Under the pieces are notes generated by a model. The model had not been told where the DNA came from, ran no database searches, and saw only the letters and a program-made list of their open reading frames with translations. Source: Bacteroidales bacterium (GTDB lineage Bacteria; Bacteroidota; Bacteroidia; Bacteroidales; Lentimicrobiaceae). From it: a stretch of 64,000 bases of DNA. The stretch lies in NCBI GenBank assembly GCA_016709025.1, contig JADJEQ010000014.1:1-64000 (forward strand). Direction: 5' to 3'. Below, one piece after another: positions 10,056 to 17,716 of the stretch (position 1 is the first letter of the stretch; the number at the start of each line of letters is the position of its first letter). The position numbers were made by a program, and so were the translations under genes.

Positions 10056-11165
10056 ATGAAAAAGGCTTTAAAAATTGCGATTGGCATCACTATCCTGGTA
10101 GTATTTGTCGGTACCATCGTGTATCTGTACCAGAAATCTCAGGCAAAACCTGTAATTTTTGATACTACCAATGCTACGGTTACCAACATCGTTAAGAAAA
10201 CTGTTGCTACCGGTAAAGTGGTGCCCCGTAAGGAAATTGAGATAAAACCACAGGTTTCGGGAATCATTTCCGAGCTTTATGTTGAACCCGGGGAGAAAGT
10301 CAGAAGAGGAGATATGATCGCCAAGGTGCGGATTATTCCCAATATGATCAGCCTGAACGAGGCAGAATCGAGGGTAAACCGTGCAAAGATCAGCCTCGAC
10401 GATGCCCGGCAAAACTATGACCGTCAGAAATCTCTCTACGACAGCCGGGTGATCGCCATTGCCGAATTGCAGACCTATGAGGTTGCGCTTAAAACAGCAC
10501 GCGAAGATCTGGATGCTGCAGAAAATAACCTGCAACTGATCCGCGAAGGGATAACCAAAACCGCAGGGGCTGCCAGTAATACCATCATCAGGGCAACCAT
10601 TGAAGGCATGGTGCTTACCGTGCCGGTTGAAGTCGGCAACTCGGTGATCGAAAGCAACACCTTCAACGATGGAACTACCATTGCCACCGTTGCCGATATG
10701 GGCGAAATGATCTTTAAAGGCAAGGTTGACGAATCCGAAGTCGGGAAACTGCATGAAGGCATGGAGCTTATCATGACTGTGGGTGCCATTGACACCGAGA
10801 AATTTACCGCCAAACTTGAACATATTTCTCCGAAGGGCGTTGAGGAAAACGGGGCTATTCAGTTTGAAATCCGCGCTGCTGTGGAACTCAAGAACAACCT
10901 GTTTATCAGGGCCGGATACAGCGCCAATGCAGACATTGTGCTCGAACACCGCGACAGTGTGCTGTCGGTGCAGGAAAGCCTGGTTAAGTATGAGGGTGAT
11001 ACAGCTTCTGTTGAAGTTGAAACAGGTCCGCAGGTATTCGAAAAGAAGGTTATTAAAACCGGCCTCAGCGACGGTGTGAATGTAGAAGTGTTATCGGGGC
11101 TGACCAAAAAAGACAAAATCAAGGTTCAGAATGCACCGGCTCCAGGTGCTGAAGAGAAAAAATAA
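10056..11165 (+). CDS. MacA/HlyD-family periplasmic adaptor subunit
   Basis: 369 residues with an N-terminal membrane anchor (IAIGITILVVFVGTIVYLY). The lipoyl halves are ATGKVVPRKEIEIKPQVSG and the later ATIEGMVLTVPVEVGN. A coiled-coil hairpin lies between them (about 90-165), followed by a beta-barrel region and a membrane-proximal domain. It is the adaptor that bridges the MacB-like permeases to an outer-membrane channel. No TolC-type gene follows, so the channel must be encoded elsewhere. It is last in the four-gene operon beginning at 6244. Confidence 0.9.
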   Translation: MKKALKIAIGITILVVFVGTIVYLYQKSQAKPVIFDTTNATVTNIVKKTVATGKVVPRKEIEIKPQVSGIISELYVEPGEKVRRGDMIAKVRIIPNMISLNEAESRVNRAKISLDDARQNYDRQKSLYDSRVIAIAELQTYEVALKTAREDLDAAENNLQLIREGITKTAGAASNTIIRATIEGMVLTVPVEVGNSVIESNTFNDGTTIATVADMGEMIFKGKVDESEVGKLHEGMELIMTVGAIDTEKFTAKLEHISPKGVEENGAIQFEIRAAVELKNNLFIRAGYSANADIVLEHRDSVLSVQESLVKYEGDTASVEVETGPQVFEKKVIKTGLSDGVNVEVLSGLTKKDKIKVQNAPAPGAEEKK

Positions 11166-11797
11166 GGCCTGGTAAAAAGGTTGTTTCAGAAGTCATTTCA
11201 GGCTTTGTCCGGATTGTAAACACTACGAATCCTGAGCAAACCCGGACTTATGAAGCAACCTTTTTCATTAAATTTTCCATTGTCAGATCTCTGCGAGTCC
11301 TCCGATTTCGGATCAACCGGCTGACAGGATTCCATCCCGAAAGCAATAGGGACCACCATTTATTTTTGTATTCCTGAGTCTGCCTGATTGTCTCCGGCAG
11401 ACAAGTGCAACCTAACTTAAAACGGGCGTTGTTTTTAACGGGGTTTTCAGCAGGCCCTGGTCGACAAAAAATAATGGTTTTTCTATCAATGTACTTCGCT
11501 GAATACCACCACATATCTATTATCCAGCATAGCAGGTCAGGATTATTATTGAGAATGAATATAAATATATCCTGGCTTCGCAAAAAGTGATTCCTATAGA
11601 AAATAAATTAAAAGTAAATTCATACGTTTGTATGTGAAATAGCCCGATACCATAGATCCGGGTATGTTTACGTAATCTCTTTTTGTCATAAAGCTAAAGC
11701 GGGCACGGTTTTTTTACTGCTTATTTTATCAATTCCGGATTACAAAAGCAAGTTGTCTGATATAATATAGTTATCAAATCTGAAATAGATACAGGTT
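11166..11797. other. 632-base gap between the export operon and the RiPP locus
   Basis: No gene is convincing here. A 111-codon minus-strand frame (11248-11583) lacks domain features. TACGTTTG at 11623-11630 fits the Bacteroidota -7 consensus but lacks a spaced -33 TTG and lies 168 bases before the first RiPP gene. It could be the cluster promoter with a long leader. Confidence 0.35.
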
Positions 11798-12079
11798 GTG
11801 AAAATCCACGCATTCAACAGCAATAACATTGGCCTTTATTTTTTATCGCCATATACTGAATTCAGAACAGATGATGGGATAGCAACCTTTTACCACTCGC
11901 TTTTCGACAAATCTGTAGCCTTTGAAATCAAGGACAATGCATCAATGGAACGATTTTTAGATTCCATTGGGCATGGAACAGACGAACCTATGTGCCTGTC
12001 GCTTATCGGCAAAGCATTTAAAAGTGACAATCCTTCTGAGATATTGATAAATCTCATGCAAACAGGCATTATTGAATAA
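11798..12079 (+). CDS. Small RRE/PqqD-like protein of a RiPP locus
   Basis: 93 residues from a GTG start. The order of elements is a short beta hairpin (GLYFLSPYTEFRTDDG), further strands (IATFYHSLFDKSVAFEI), then helices, ending NLMQTGIIE. This strand-strand-strand-helix pattern with a final 'L...GIIE' resembles PqqD-like RiPP recognition elements, which bind leader peptides and deliver them to maturases. I infer this from shape and context; I see no diagnostic motif. It is 28 bases upstream of an rSAM-SPASM maturase and cotranscribed with it. An alternative is an unrelated scaffold protein of the same system. Confidence 0.5.
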   Translation: MKIHAFNSNNIGLYFLSPYTEFRTDDGIATFYHSLFDKSVAFEIKDNASMERFLDSIGHGTDEPMCLSLIGKAFKSDNPSEILINLMQTGIIE

Positions 12080-12107
12080 ACAGGTATAACTGAATAACCC
12101 TGAATAA

Positions 12108-13496
12108 ATGGAACTCCTGAAATTAAATTCATTTGTTGTTCCCGGTGAAGAGGCAAAAATGAAAGCCTGCGAGTTGTATATGAATGGAGGAAAATACAAT
12201 TTTTTGTTTAATCCTGCATTCGGGACCTCTATTCTGATTGACGGGGAAAACACCAGGCAGCTATTGGATCAGAATCCAGGTGATGAACTTCAGTTCAAAC
12301 TGGTGCAGAGGGGTTTTATGGAAGTACCGGGATGCAATGCCTGCGTTTCGGATGAGGGAATCATGCCCAATTTCTTTATCATTGACCTGACCCAGGCCTG
12401 TAATTTCCGCTGTGCCTATTGCTTTCGCCATCTCAACCAGCAATCGACCACCATCAGCGACAGCAACCTGGATGCCATCGTGCAATATATCAGTGATCAT
12501 TGTATAAAAAACAACCTCACTGAAGTAAATGTACAGCCCTGGGGCGGTGAACCTTTACTGGCCTGGAAAAAGATCCTGCGAATGCACGATATGTTCCTGG
12601 GAAAAGGGCTGAAGCCTATCTTCGTGATTGAATCGAATGCAGGCCTCATTACAAAAGAAATTGCGACAGAAGCCTTCAAACGTGATATCCGGATAGGCGT
12701 AAGCATCGATGGTCCACCCGAGCTCCACAACAGCCAGCGGAAACTTGCCACCGGAAAACCATCGTTCGAAAAGATGTATGAAGGCATGAGGAACCTGCGC
12801 GAAGCCGGTTTTGGTCAGCGCCATGGTGTAATCACCGTGCTCACCCGGAATGGATATCCCTATGTTGAAGAAATACTTGAGTATTTTGCTGTTGAGCTTG
12901 GCATTGACCGCCTCAGGCTGAATGTGGTGAAAGACAGCCCGATGATGAAGGATAAGAACCTGTGTTTGACTGAAGAAGAAATTGCAGATTTTAACAAGAG
13001 GCTTGTTATGAAGCTGATTGATCTGAATAAGCGAGGCTTTGCCATCACCGAAATCAATGTAATGGATAAGCTGAACAACCTGCTGACCCGTAAACGGGTG
13101 AACATCTGCAATTCGCGTGGCTGTATGGGAGGCAAAAAAATGATCGCCTTTGATCAGGAAGGGAGGATTTTCCCTTGCGACATTACCGATTATAAAGAAG
13201 AAGCCGTAGGTTCCGTTTTTGATGAGGAAGACCTGGTGGAGTTGCTGGGCAAGGCACACAACCTGAAGAGTTTCTTCAAACCAAAGGAAGACCCTGAATG
13301 TAGTGACTGTACCTGGGCATTCTTCTGTAAAGGCGGTTGTACCAATGCTATTCTTTATAAAAAAGGAGAAATCAGCGGAATCGACCGGCAGGAGTGCATC
13401 ACCAACAAAACCCTGTACCCTGCGCTGATTGATATGATCATGCATGAACCGGAAATACTGAAAATAATGACCAAAAACCAGATAGAAATCGTTTAA
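12108..13496 (+). CDS. Radical SAM/SPASM peptide maturase with N-terminal RRE-like domain
   Basis: 462 residues. Residues 1-75 (NGGKYNFLFNPAFGTSILID, then FKLVQRGFM) form the PqqD-like strand/helix pattern common at the start of peptide maturases. The rSAM cluster motif CNFRCAYC places C98, C102 and C105, and GGEP is at 146-149. The SPASM region has C334, C339, C357, the run C398-C401-C407-C411 (CX2CX5CX3C) and C430, enough for two auxiliary [4Fe-4S] clusters. Such enzymes crosslink or epimerise ribosomal peptides; anaerobic sulfatase-maturating enzymes share the fold, but no sulfatase is nearby and a small precursor gene is. It is followed after 9 bases by a second rSAM gene. Confidence 0.88.
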   Translation: MELLKLNSFVVPGEEAKMKACELYMNGGKYNFLFNPAFGTSILIDGENTRQLLDQNPGDELQFKLVQRGFMEVPGCNACVSDEGIMPNFFIIDLTQACNFRCAYCFRHLNQQSTTISDSNLDAIVQYISDHCIKNNLTEVNVQPWGGEPLLAWKKILRMHDMFLGKGLKPIFVIESNAGLITKEIATEAFKRDIRIGVSIDGPPELHNSQRKLATGKPSFEKMYEGMRNLREAGFGQRHGVITVLTRNGYPYVEEILEYFAVELGIDRLRLNVVKDSPMMKDKNLCLTEEEIADFNKRLVMKLIDLNKRGFAITEINVMDKLNNLLTRKRVNICNSRGCMGGKKMIAFDQEGRIFPCDITDYKEEAVGSVFDEEDLVELLGKAHNLKSFFKPKEDPECSDCTWAFFCKGGCTNAILYKKGEISGIDRQECITNKTLYPALIDMIMHEPEILKIMTKNQIEIV

Positions 13497-13505
13497 ACAA
13501 CTGAT

Positions 13506-14450
13506 ATGGACCTGGCTTATTTTTCGATGAGTTATGAATGCAACGAAAAGTGCATCTTTTGCCCGTGCTCTGAGAATGCCCGCGATATTCAACCGCTGAG
13601 CCTGGATGAAATGAAACGAAGTGTGGATATAATTGTGGCTAAGGGACCCCTGGATATTGCCGTTATATCGGGCGGCGAACCTACCCTGAAAAAAGAATTC
13701 CTGGATTTTGCAGCTTACCTTGTCGGAAAAAACATCCGGATCGGATTGCTCTCAAACTCCCTTAAATTTGCCAGCAAACGATATCTTGATCAGTTACTCG
13801 CAATCACCGGACCCGGAATGCTTGAGGTAACCACAGCTTTTCATAGTCATTTGGCCGGTAAACACGACCGCCTCACCTGTCAGCCTAACAGTTTTCACAA
13901 ATCGCTTCAGGGTGTTCTGAATGTTGTGGATGCAGGAGTGAAGGTATCGGTAAAGTATAACCTGATCAATTACACCTATCGTGAACTACCTGACTATATT
14001 GACTGGGTTTACCAGACATTTCCCGACAAGGTGAACCTGATCCTCTGCAACATCGATCTGACTGGCATTGCACTGAAAAATAAAGAACTTACATCCGTTT
14101 CTTTTGCCGATTCGGCTCCACTGCTTGAACAGGCCCTCGATAAGGTAATTGAATACCAGAATGAAGGCCGGTCGAGGAACGTAAGGGTGTTCGATACCCC
14201 GCTCTGCACACTCGACCCCTACTACTGGGATTTTGTTGAAAGCGGAGCCGGCACAAATGTCTCAGCACTCAGGATACCTTCGGATTCGCCTGAAAAAGAC
14301 AGACTTTACCTGGATGTGGAAAGTGATTCGGGCACGCTTTTTGAACCCTGCGACCGCTGCGAAGTGCGCGATATCTGCCCGGGAACCTGGCGCAAAACAG
14401 GAGAATATTTTGGAAATGAAATCTTTCAACCCATTGAGGATACCTTATAA
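13506..14450 (+). CDS. Second radical SAM enzyme of the RiPP locus
   Basis: 314 residues. CNEKCIFC gives the rSAM cysteines C12, C16 and C19, with an extra C21 immediately after; GGEP is at 56-59. The C-terminus carries CDRCEVRDIC (C282, C285, C291), a short CX2CX5C set like the end of a SPASM/twitch domain, so an auxiliary cluster is likely. It starts 9 bases after the first maturase and ends 48 bases before the precursor gene, so all are probably one transcript. Two-rSAM arrangements with a small accessory protein are also known from His-Xaa-Ser (Hxs) loci; sizes are similar but I cannot show homology. It may perform a second modification or partner the first enzyme. Confidence 0.82.
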   Translation: MDLAYFSMSYECNEKCIFCPCSENARDIQPLSLDEMKRSVDIIVAKGPLDIAVISGGEPTLKKEFLDFAAYLVGKNIRIGLLSNSLKFASKRYLDQLLAITGPGMLEVTTAFHSHLAGKHDRLTCQPNSFHKSLQGVLNVVDAGVKVSVKYNLINYTYRELPDYIDWVYQTFPDKVNLILCNIDLTGIALKNKELTSVSFADSAPLLEQALDKVIEYQNEGRSRNVRVFDTPLCTLDPYYWDFVESGAGTNVSALRIPSDSPEKDRLYLDVESDSGTLFEPCDRCEVRDICPGTWRKTGEYFGNEIFQPIEDTL

Positions 14451-14498
14451 CACTCAGAGTGTAATTATAAACCTAATGTTTCACTAAAAACAACAACT

Positions 14499-14642
14499 AT
14501 GCGCAAAGTGAGTGTGTTTTCAAAAAAGCTCGGTTCAAAGGTTACCGTAGAACTGAACAAGGAAAAGAAGGCCCCAAAATCAAGCTGGGAAGCCTGGATC
14601 AACGCAGGATGGGGCAATTGGGCTCCGGTCTGCAACAAGTAA
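14499..14642 (+). CDS. Trp-rich RiPP precursor peptide (47 residues)
   Basis: Translating from the ATG at 14499 gives a 47-residue peptide with a basic, Lys/Val-rich leader (MRKVSVFSKKLGSKVTVELN) and a compact C-terminal core, SWEAWINAGWGNWAPVC followed by NK. Trp lies at 30, 33, 38 and 41, Asn at 35 and 40, and one Cys at 45. W-I-N and W-G-N fit the aromatic-X-Asn triads crosslinked to cyclophanes by rSAM/SPASM triceptide enzymes. It ends 9 bases before a strong terminator stem and sits directly after two rSAM genes. Leader/core boundaries and the modification are inferred. The gene is short enough to be missed by standard gene callers. Confidence 0.82.
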   Translation: MRKVSVFSKKLGSKVTVELNKEKKAPKSSWEAWINAGWGNWAPVCNK

Positions 14643-14649
14643 ACTGATA

Positions 14650-14682
14650 AAAGGAGCGTCGCGATTGACGCTCCTTTTTTTT
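14650..14682 (+). terminator. Strong Rho-independent terminator closing the RiPP operon
   Basis: Perfect stem AGGAGCGTC (14652-14660) with GACGCTCCT (14667-14675), loop GCGATT, followed by a run of eight T. It begins 8 bases after the precursor stop. Confidence 0.93.
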
Positions 14683-14857
14683 CAAAACCCTGATTTTTAG
14701 ACCAGAGGGGATTGATCAGTCTGCAGCCGTCAATAGCATCATGTGTAGTTAAAAGATGGAGCTATAAATTTTAAACACTTTCATCTCAAAAATGTTAATT
14801 GATCATACCTGCATACACTTTTCATATCAACATTGAATGCATTTAATAAACTAAAAA

Positions 14858-16201
14858 ATGGTTACCCCTTCAATCAAAAAAGAGCCTGTTGACCGATGGA
14901 TCATCGACCCGATGAAACGTTTTCTGAGCAACAGTACTATGAGTGGAATTGTGCTTTTCTCTTCGGCACTGCTGGCAATTATCCTTTCCAATTCTCCCTG
15001 GGCAGATGATTTTCATCACTTGTGGGAGATCAATGTTTCAGTAGGCTTTCATGACTGGCAACTTTCAAAAAGCCTCCATCACTGGATCAACGACGGGCTG
15101 ATGGCAGTTTTCTTTTTTGTAGTCGGGTTGGAGTTAAAACGTGAAATCATCAGTGGTGAACTCAGCAATCCACGGGCTGCCCTGCTACCTATAGTTGCGG
15201 CCATCGGGGGTATGCTGGTCCCTGCGCTGATCTATCTTATATTTAATCCTTCCGGTGAAGTCTCCGGTGGTTGGGGAATACCTATGGCCACCGATATAGC
15301 CTTTGCTCTGGGAATTTTATACCTGCTTGGTGACAAGGTTCCGGTTTCGCTGAAAATTTTCCTTACAGCCCTGGCCATCGCCGACGACCTGGGCGCGGTA
15401 TTGGTAATAGCTTTCTTTTACACTTCCGATATCAATATGATCAGCCTGATCACCGGGGCAGGGTTTTTACTTGTGTTGGTTGTTGCCAACAGGATAGGCG
15501 TCAGCAATACGCTCTTTTATGGTATTGTTGGAATCGGGGGACTTTGGCTGGCATTTCTTATGTCGGGTGTTCATGCAACCATTGCAGCAGTATTGGCAGC
15601 CTTTACCATTCCGGCAAGGGTAAAATACTCTGAATCAATATACGATAAGAAACTGACCGATCTCCTCGCACAATTCAGGAATGCCCGCCCCAATAACTCA
15701 CCCACAGTCACCACCGAGCAACTTCATATCCTTGAAAAGATCAGGTATGTATCAAAAAAAGCGCTAACCCCGCTACAAAGACTGGAGCATTCGATGCATC
15801 CCCTGGTAGCATTTATCATAATGCCCCTGTTTGCGCTGGCCAATGCCGGTATCACCCTCTCGGCAAACAGCCTTTCACTTCTGACAAGCAGTATTACCAT
15901 GGGGGTCTTTTTCGGGCTCCTGATTGGGAAAGTGACCGGAGTAGTAGGTTTTGTAACCATTATTACCAAACTCAAATGGGCAGAACTTCCAAAAGATTTT
16001 ACCCGTCGCCACCTGCTGGGAGCCGGATTTCTTGCCGGGATCGGATTTACCATGTCGCTGTTTATCTCCAATCTGGCTTTTGAACAAAAGATATATGTAG
16101 AGGAAGCCAAAATGGGAATTCTTCTGGCTTCTGTGGTTGCCGGACTGATCGGATATTATATCATAAAAACCGCCAAAAAGCCCGGCAGCCTGAAAGGCTG
16201 A
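14858..16201 (+). CDS. nhaA: Na+/H+ antiporter NhaA
   Basis: 447 residues with about 12 hydrophobic helices. Diagnostic motifs are FFVVGLELKREI, the broken-helix MATDIAFALG, and ALAIADDLGA with the paired ion-binding Asp at 176-177 (Asp163/164 in E. coli). The C-terminal FTMSLFISNLAF is also typical. It exchanges external protons for cytoplasmic Na+ at the inner membrane. The last codons (GSLKG) are encoded by the first bases of the REP-like repeat that follows, so the repeat array has written the end of the protein. It is in its own unit after the RiPP terminator. Confidence 0.95.
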   Translation: MVTPSIKKEPVDRWIIDPMKRFLSNSTMSGIVLFSSALLAIILSNSPWADDFHHLWEINVSVGFHDWQLSKSLHHWINDGLMAVFFFVVGLELKREIISGELSNPRAALLPIVAAIGGMLVPALIYLIFNPSGEVSGGWGIPMATDIAFALGILYLLGDKVPVSLKIFLTALAIADDLGAVLVIAFFYTSDINMISLITGAGFLLVLVVANRIGVSNTLFYGIVGIGGLWLAFLMSGVHATIAAVLAAFTIPARVKYSESIYDKKLTDLLAQFRNARPNNSPTVTTEQLHILEKIRYVSKKALTPLQRLEHSMHPLVAFIIMPLFALANAGITLSANSLSLLTSSITMGVFFGLLIGKVTGVVGFVTIITKLKWAELPKDFTRRHLLGAGFLAGIGFTMSLFISNLAFEQKIYVEEAKMGILLASVVAGLIGYYIIKTAKKPGSLKG

Positions 16202-16656
16202 AGCAAATCCGGGCAGCCTGAAAGGCTGACACATCCCACCTCAGGGCATCGCCCTAAGATATTCACCTCCCCTGAAAATTCCGACCCTCCCCAAAATTCC
16301 AGGGCCCACCAAAATTCCGGGCAGCCTGAAAGGCTGACACATCCCACCTCAGGGCAACGCCCTAAGATATTCACCTCCCATGAAAATTCAGGCCCTCCTC
16401 AAATTCCAATGCCCCACCAAAATTCCGGGCAGCCTGAAAGGCTGACACATCCCACCTCAGGGCAACGCCCTGAGATATCCCCCCTCCTGAGAATTCAGGC
16501 CTTCCCTGAATTCCAGGGCCATCCAAATTCCGGGCAGCCTGAAAGGCTGACACATCCCACCTCAGGGCAACGCCCTGAGATATCCTCCCTCTGAAAATTC
16601 AGGCCCTCCTCAAATTCCAATGCCCCACCAAAATCCGGGCAGCCTGAAAGGCTGAA
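16180..16656. repeat. REP-like tandem array, left of the RAYT transposase (units of 105-108 bp)
   Basis: Units start at 16209, 16317, 16425 and 16530, with partial copies at 16180 and 16635. Each holds two short palindromes with 3-base loops, CAGCCTGAAAGGCTG and CAGGGCAACGCCCTG, separated by ACACATCCCACCT, followed by a less conserved AATTCC-rich spacer. The layout matches REP/BIME arrays that TnpA_REP proteins act on. Confidence 0.85.
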
Positions 16657-16732
16657 AAAAATCTCCAATAAAAGAATAAATGAATCAATATAAAAGAATA
16701 TCCTATACAACATTACATATACTTAAATTTCT

Positions 16733-16740
16733 TATCTTTG
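16733..16740 (+). promoter_or_regulatory. Candidate -7 element TATCTTTG for the transposase gene
   Basis: It matches TAnnTTTG exactly and ends 16 bases before the ATG at 16757. No -33 TTG at the usual spacing. Confidence 0.45.
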
Positions 16741-16756
16741 ATTAAAACAACCTATT

Positions 16757-17212
16757 ATGAGCCAGTCATTATCAAAATTGTATGTTCATATGACATTTGG
16801 GACAAAGAAAAGACGTCCTTTAATTATGTCAGAGTGGGAAGAAGATCTGCACGCCTATATTGCCGGAATTCTCCAGCAGTATGAAAGTCCGGCGCTTATA
16901 ATTAATTCAGTACCAGACCATATTCATATTTTTTTCAGGCTCTCGAAAAATTATGCTCTTGCGAAAGTTGTGGAAGAAGTAAAAAAGGGGTCTTCAAAAT
17001 GGGTTAAAGGAATTGAAAATGGCAATAAGAAATTTTACTGGCAGGGTGGTTACGGAGCATTCTCTGTCAGTGGTTACGCTGTAGACATTGTCAAAGCCTA
17101 CATCGAAAACCAGAAAGAACATCATAGAAAAAGGAGCTATTACGAAGAAGTTGAGGAATTTATTAAGGACTATGACATAATTGAGTACGACCCCGAATAT
17201 TTTTGGGATTAG
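16757..17212 (+). CDS. IS200/RAYT-type Y1 HUH transposase
   Basis: 151 residues, the usual size of TnpA_REP/IS200 Y1 transposases. The N-terminus SLSKLYVHMTFGTKKRRPLI is typical. The HUH motif is in DHIHIFF (about residues 55-61), and the single catalytic Tyr is likely in KAYIENQKEHH near residue 115. Y1 enzymes nick and rejoin single-stranded DNA at short hairpins. No IS200/IS605 ends directly flank it; instead REP-like palindrome arrays lie on both sides, which points to a domesticated RAYT that spreads REP elements. No tnpB is present. Confidence 0.88.
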   Translation: MSQSLSKLYVHMTFGTKKRRPLIMSEWEEDLHAYIAGILQQYESPALIINSVPDHIHIFFRLSKNYALAKVVEEVKKGSSKWVKGIENGNKKFYWQGGYGAFSVSGYAVDIVKAYIENQKEHHRKRSYYEEVEEFIKDYDIIEYDPEYFWD

Positions 17213-17220
17213 GCTTGTCT

Positions 17221-17305
17221 CACCCCTTCAGGGTGAACATTTCGTGTTGATGATTCTTCACAATGGACTTCGTCCATTGCTCGGATGTCTCAGGCTTTCA
17301 GCCTG
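17221..17305. repeat. Three further short hairpins with TTC loops
   Basis: CACCCCTTCAGGGTG at 17221-17235, CAATGGACTTCGTCCATTG at 17261-17279 (8-bp perfect arms) and CAGGCTTTCAGCCTG at 17291-17305 (6-bp perfect arms) follow the transposase within 100 bases. They differ in stem sequence from the array palindromes but share the 3-base loop design. Confidence 0.75.
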
Positions 17306-17377
17306 ACCCTATTTTTCTATTCTATGCATCTCGCCGGGCTCTTAGACTCTCCCCGAATTCCAAATACCCTCCAAATT

Positions 17378-17692
17378 CCGGGCAGCCTGAAGGGCTGACA
17401 CCGGGCTGGGCCCCGCCCCTCCAAAATCCGGGCAGCCTGAAAGGCTGACACATCCTACCTCAGGGCATCGCCCTGGGCTCTCAGACCCTCCCCGAATTCC
17501 AGGGCCCTCCAAATTCCGGGCAGCCTGAAAGGCTGACACATCCTACCTCAGGGCATCGCCCTGGGTTCTCAGGCCCTCTCCGAATTCCAGGGCCCTCCAA
17601 ATTCCGGGCAGCCTGAAAGGCTGACACATCCCACCCCAGGGCATCGCCCTGGGTTCTCAGGCCCTCCCCAAAATTCCAAAGCCCCCCAAATT
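17378..17692. repeat. REP-like tandem array, right of the RAYT transposase (88-bp units)
   Basis: Units start at 17378 (shortened to 50 bp), 17428, 17516 and 17604. They carry the same CAGCCTGAAAGGCTG palindrome and a CAGGGCATCGCCCTG palindrome as the left array, in the same orientation, but with a shorter spacer. The last copy ends just before the stop of the minus-strand gene at 17717. Confidence 0.85.
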
Positions 17693-17716
17693 TCATGACA
17701 GGATCCGTCTATTATT

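Noticed and set aside
10068..10949. 293-codon minus-strand ORF opposite the MacA-like adaptor
   Set aside because: Shadow of a conserved gene; composition is that of reversed coding sequence.
11248..11583. 111-codon minus-strand ORF between the export operon and the RiPP locus
   Set aside because: No domain, no signal, arginine-rich low-quality composition, and no neighbour in the same direction. Possibly spurious.
12108..13496. Anaerobic sulfatase-maturating enzyme
   Set aside because: The SPASM pattern would fit, but no sulfatase is nearby and a small precursor gene plus RRE-like features are.
12555..13592. 345-codon minus-strand ORF opposite the rSAM maturase
   Set aside because: Antisense shadow of a strongly supported rSAM gene; no domain features of its own.
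16156..16713. ORFs on both strands through the REP array (for example proteins beginning MSAFQAARN)
   Set aside because: They translate the repeat units and exist only because the unit lacks stops in some frames.
17378..17692. CRISPR array at the right-hand repeats
   Set aside because: Repeats are palindrome-bearing 88-bp units with conserved rather than unique spacers, and no cas genes are near.
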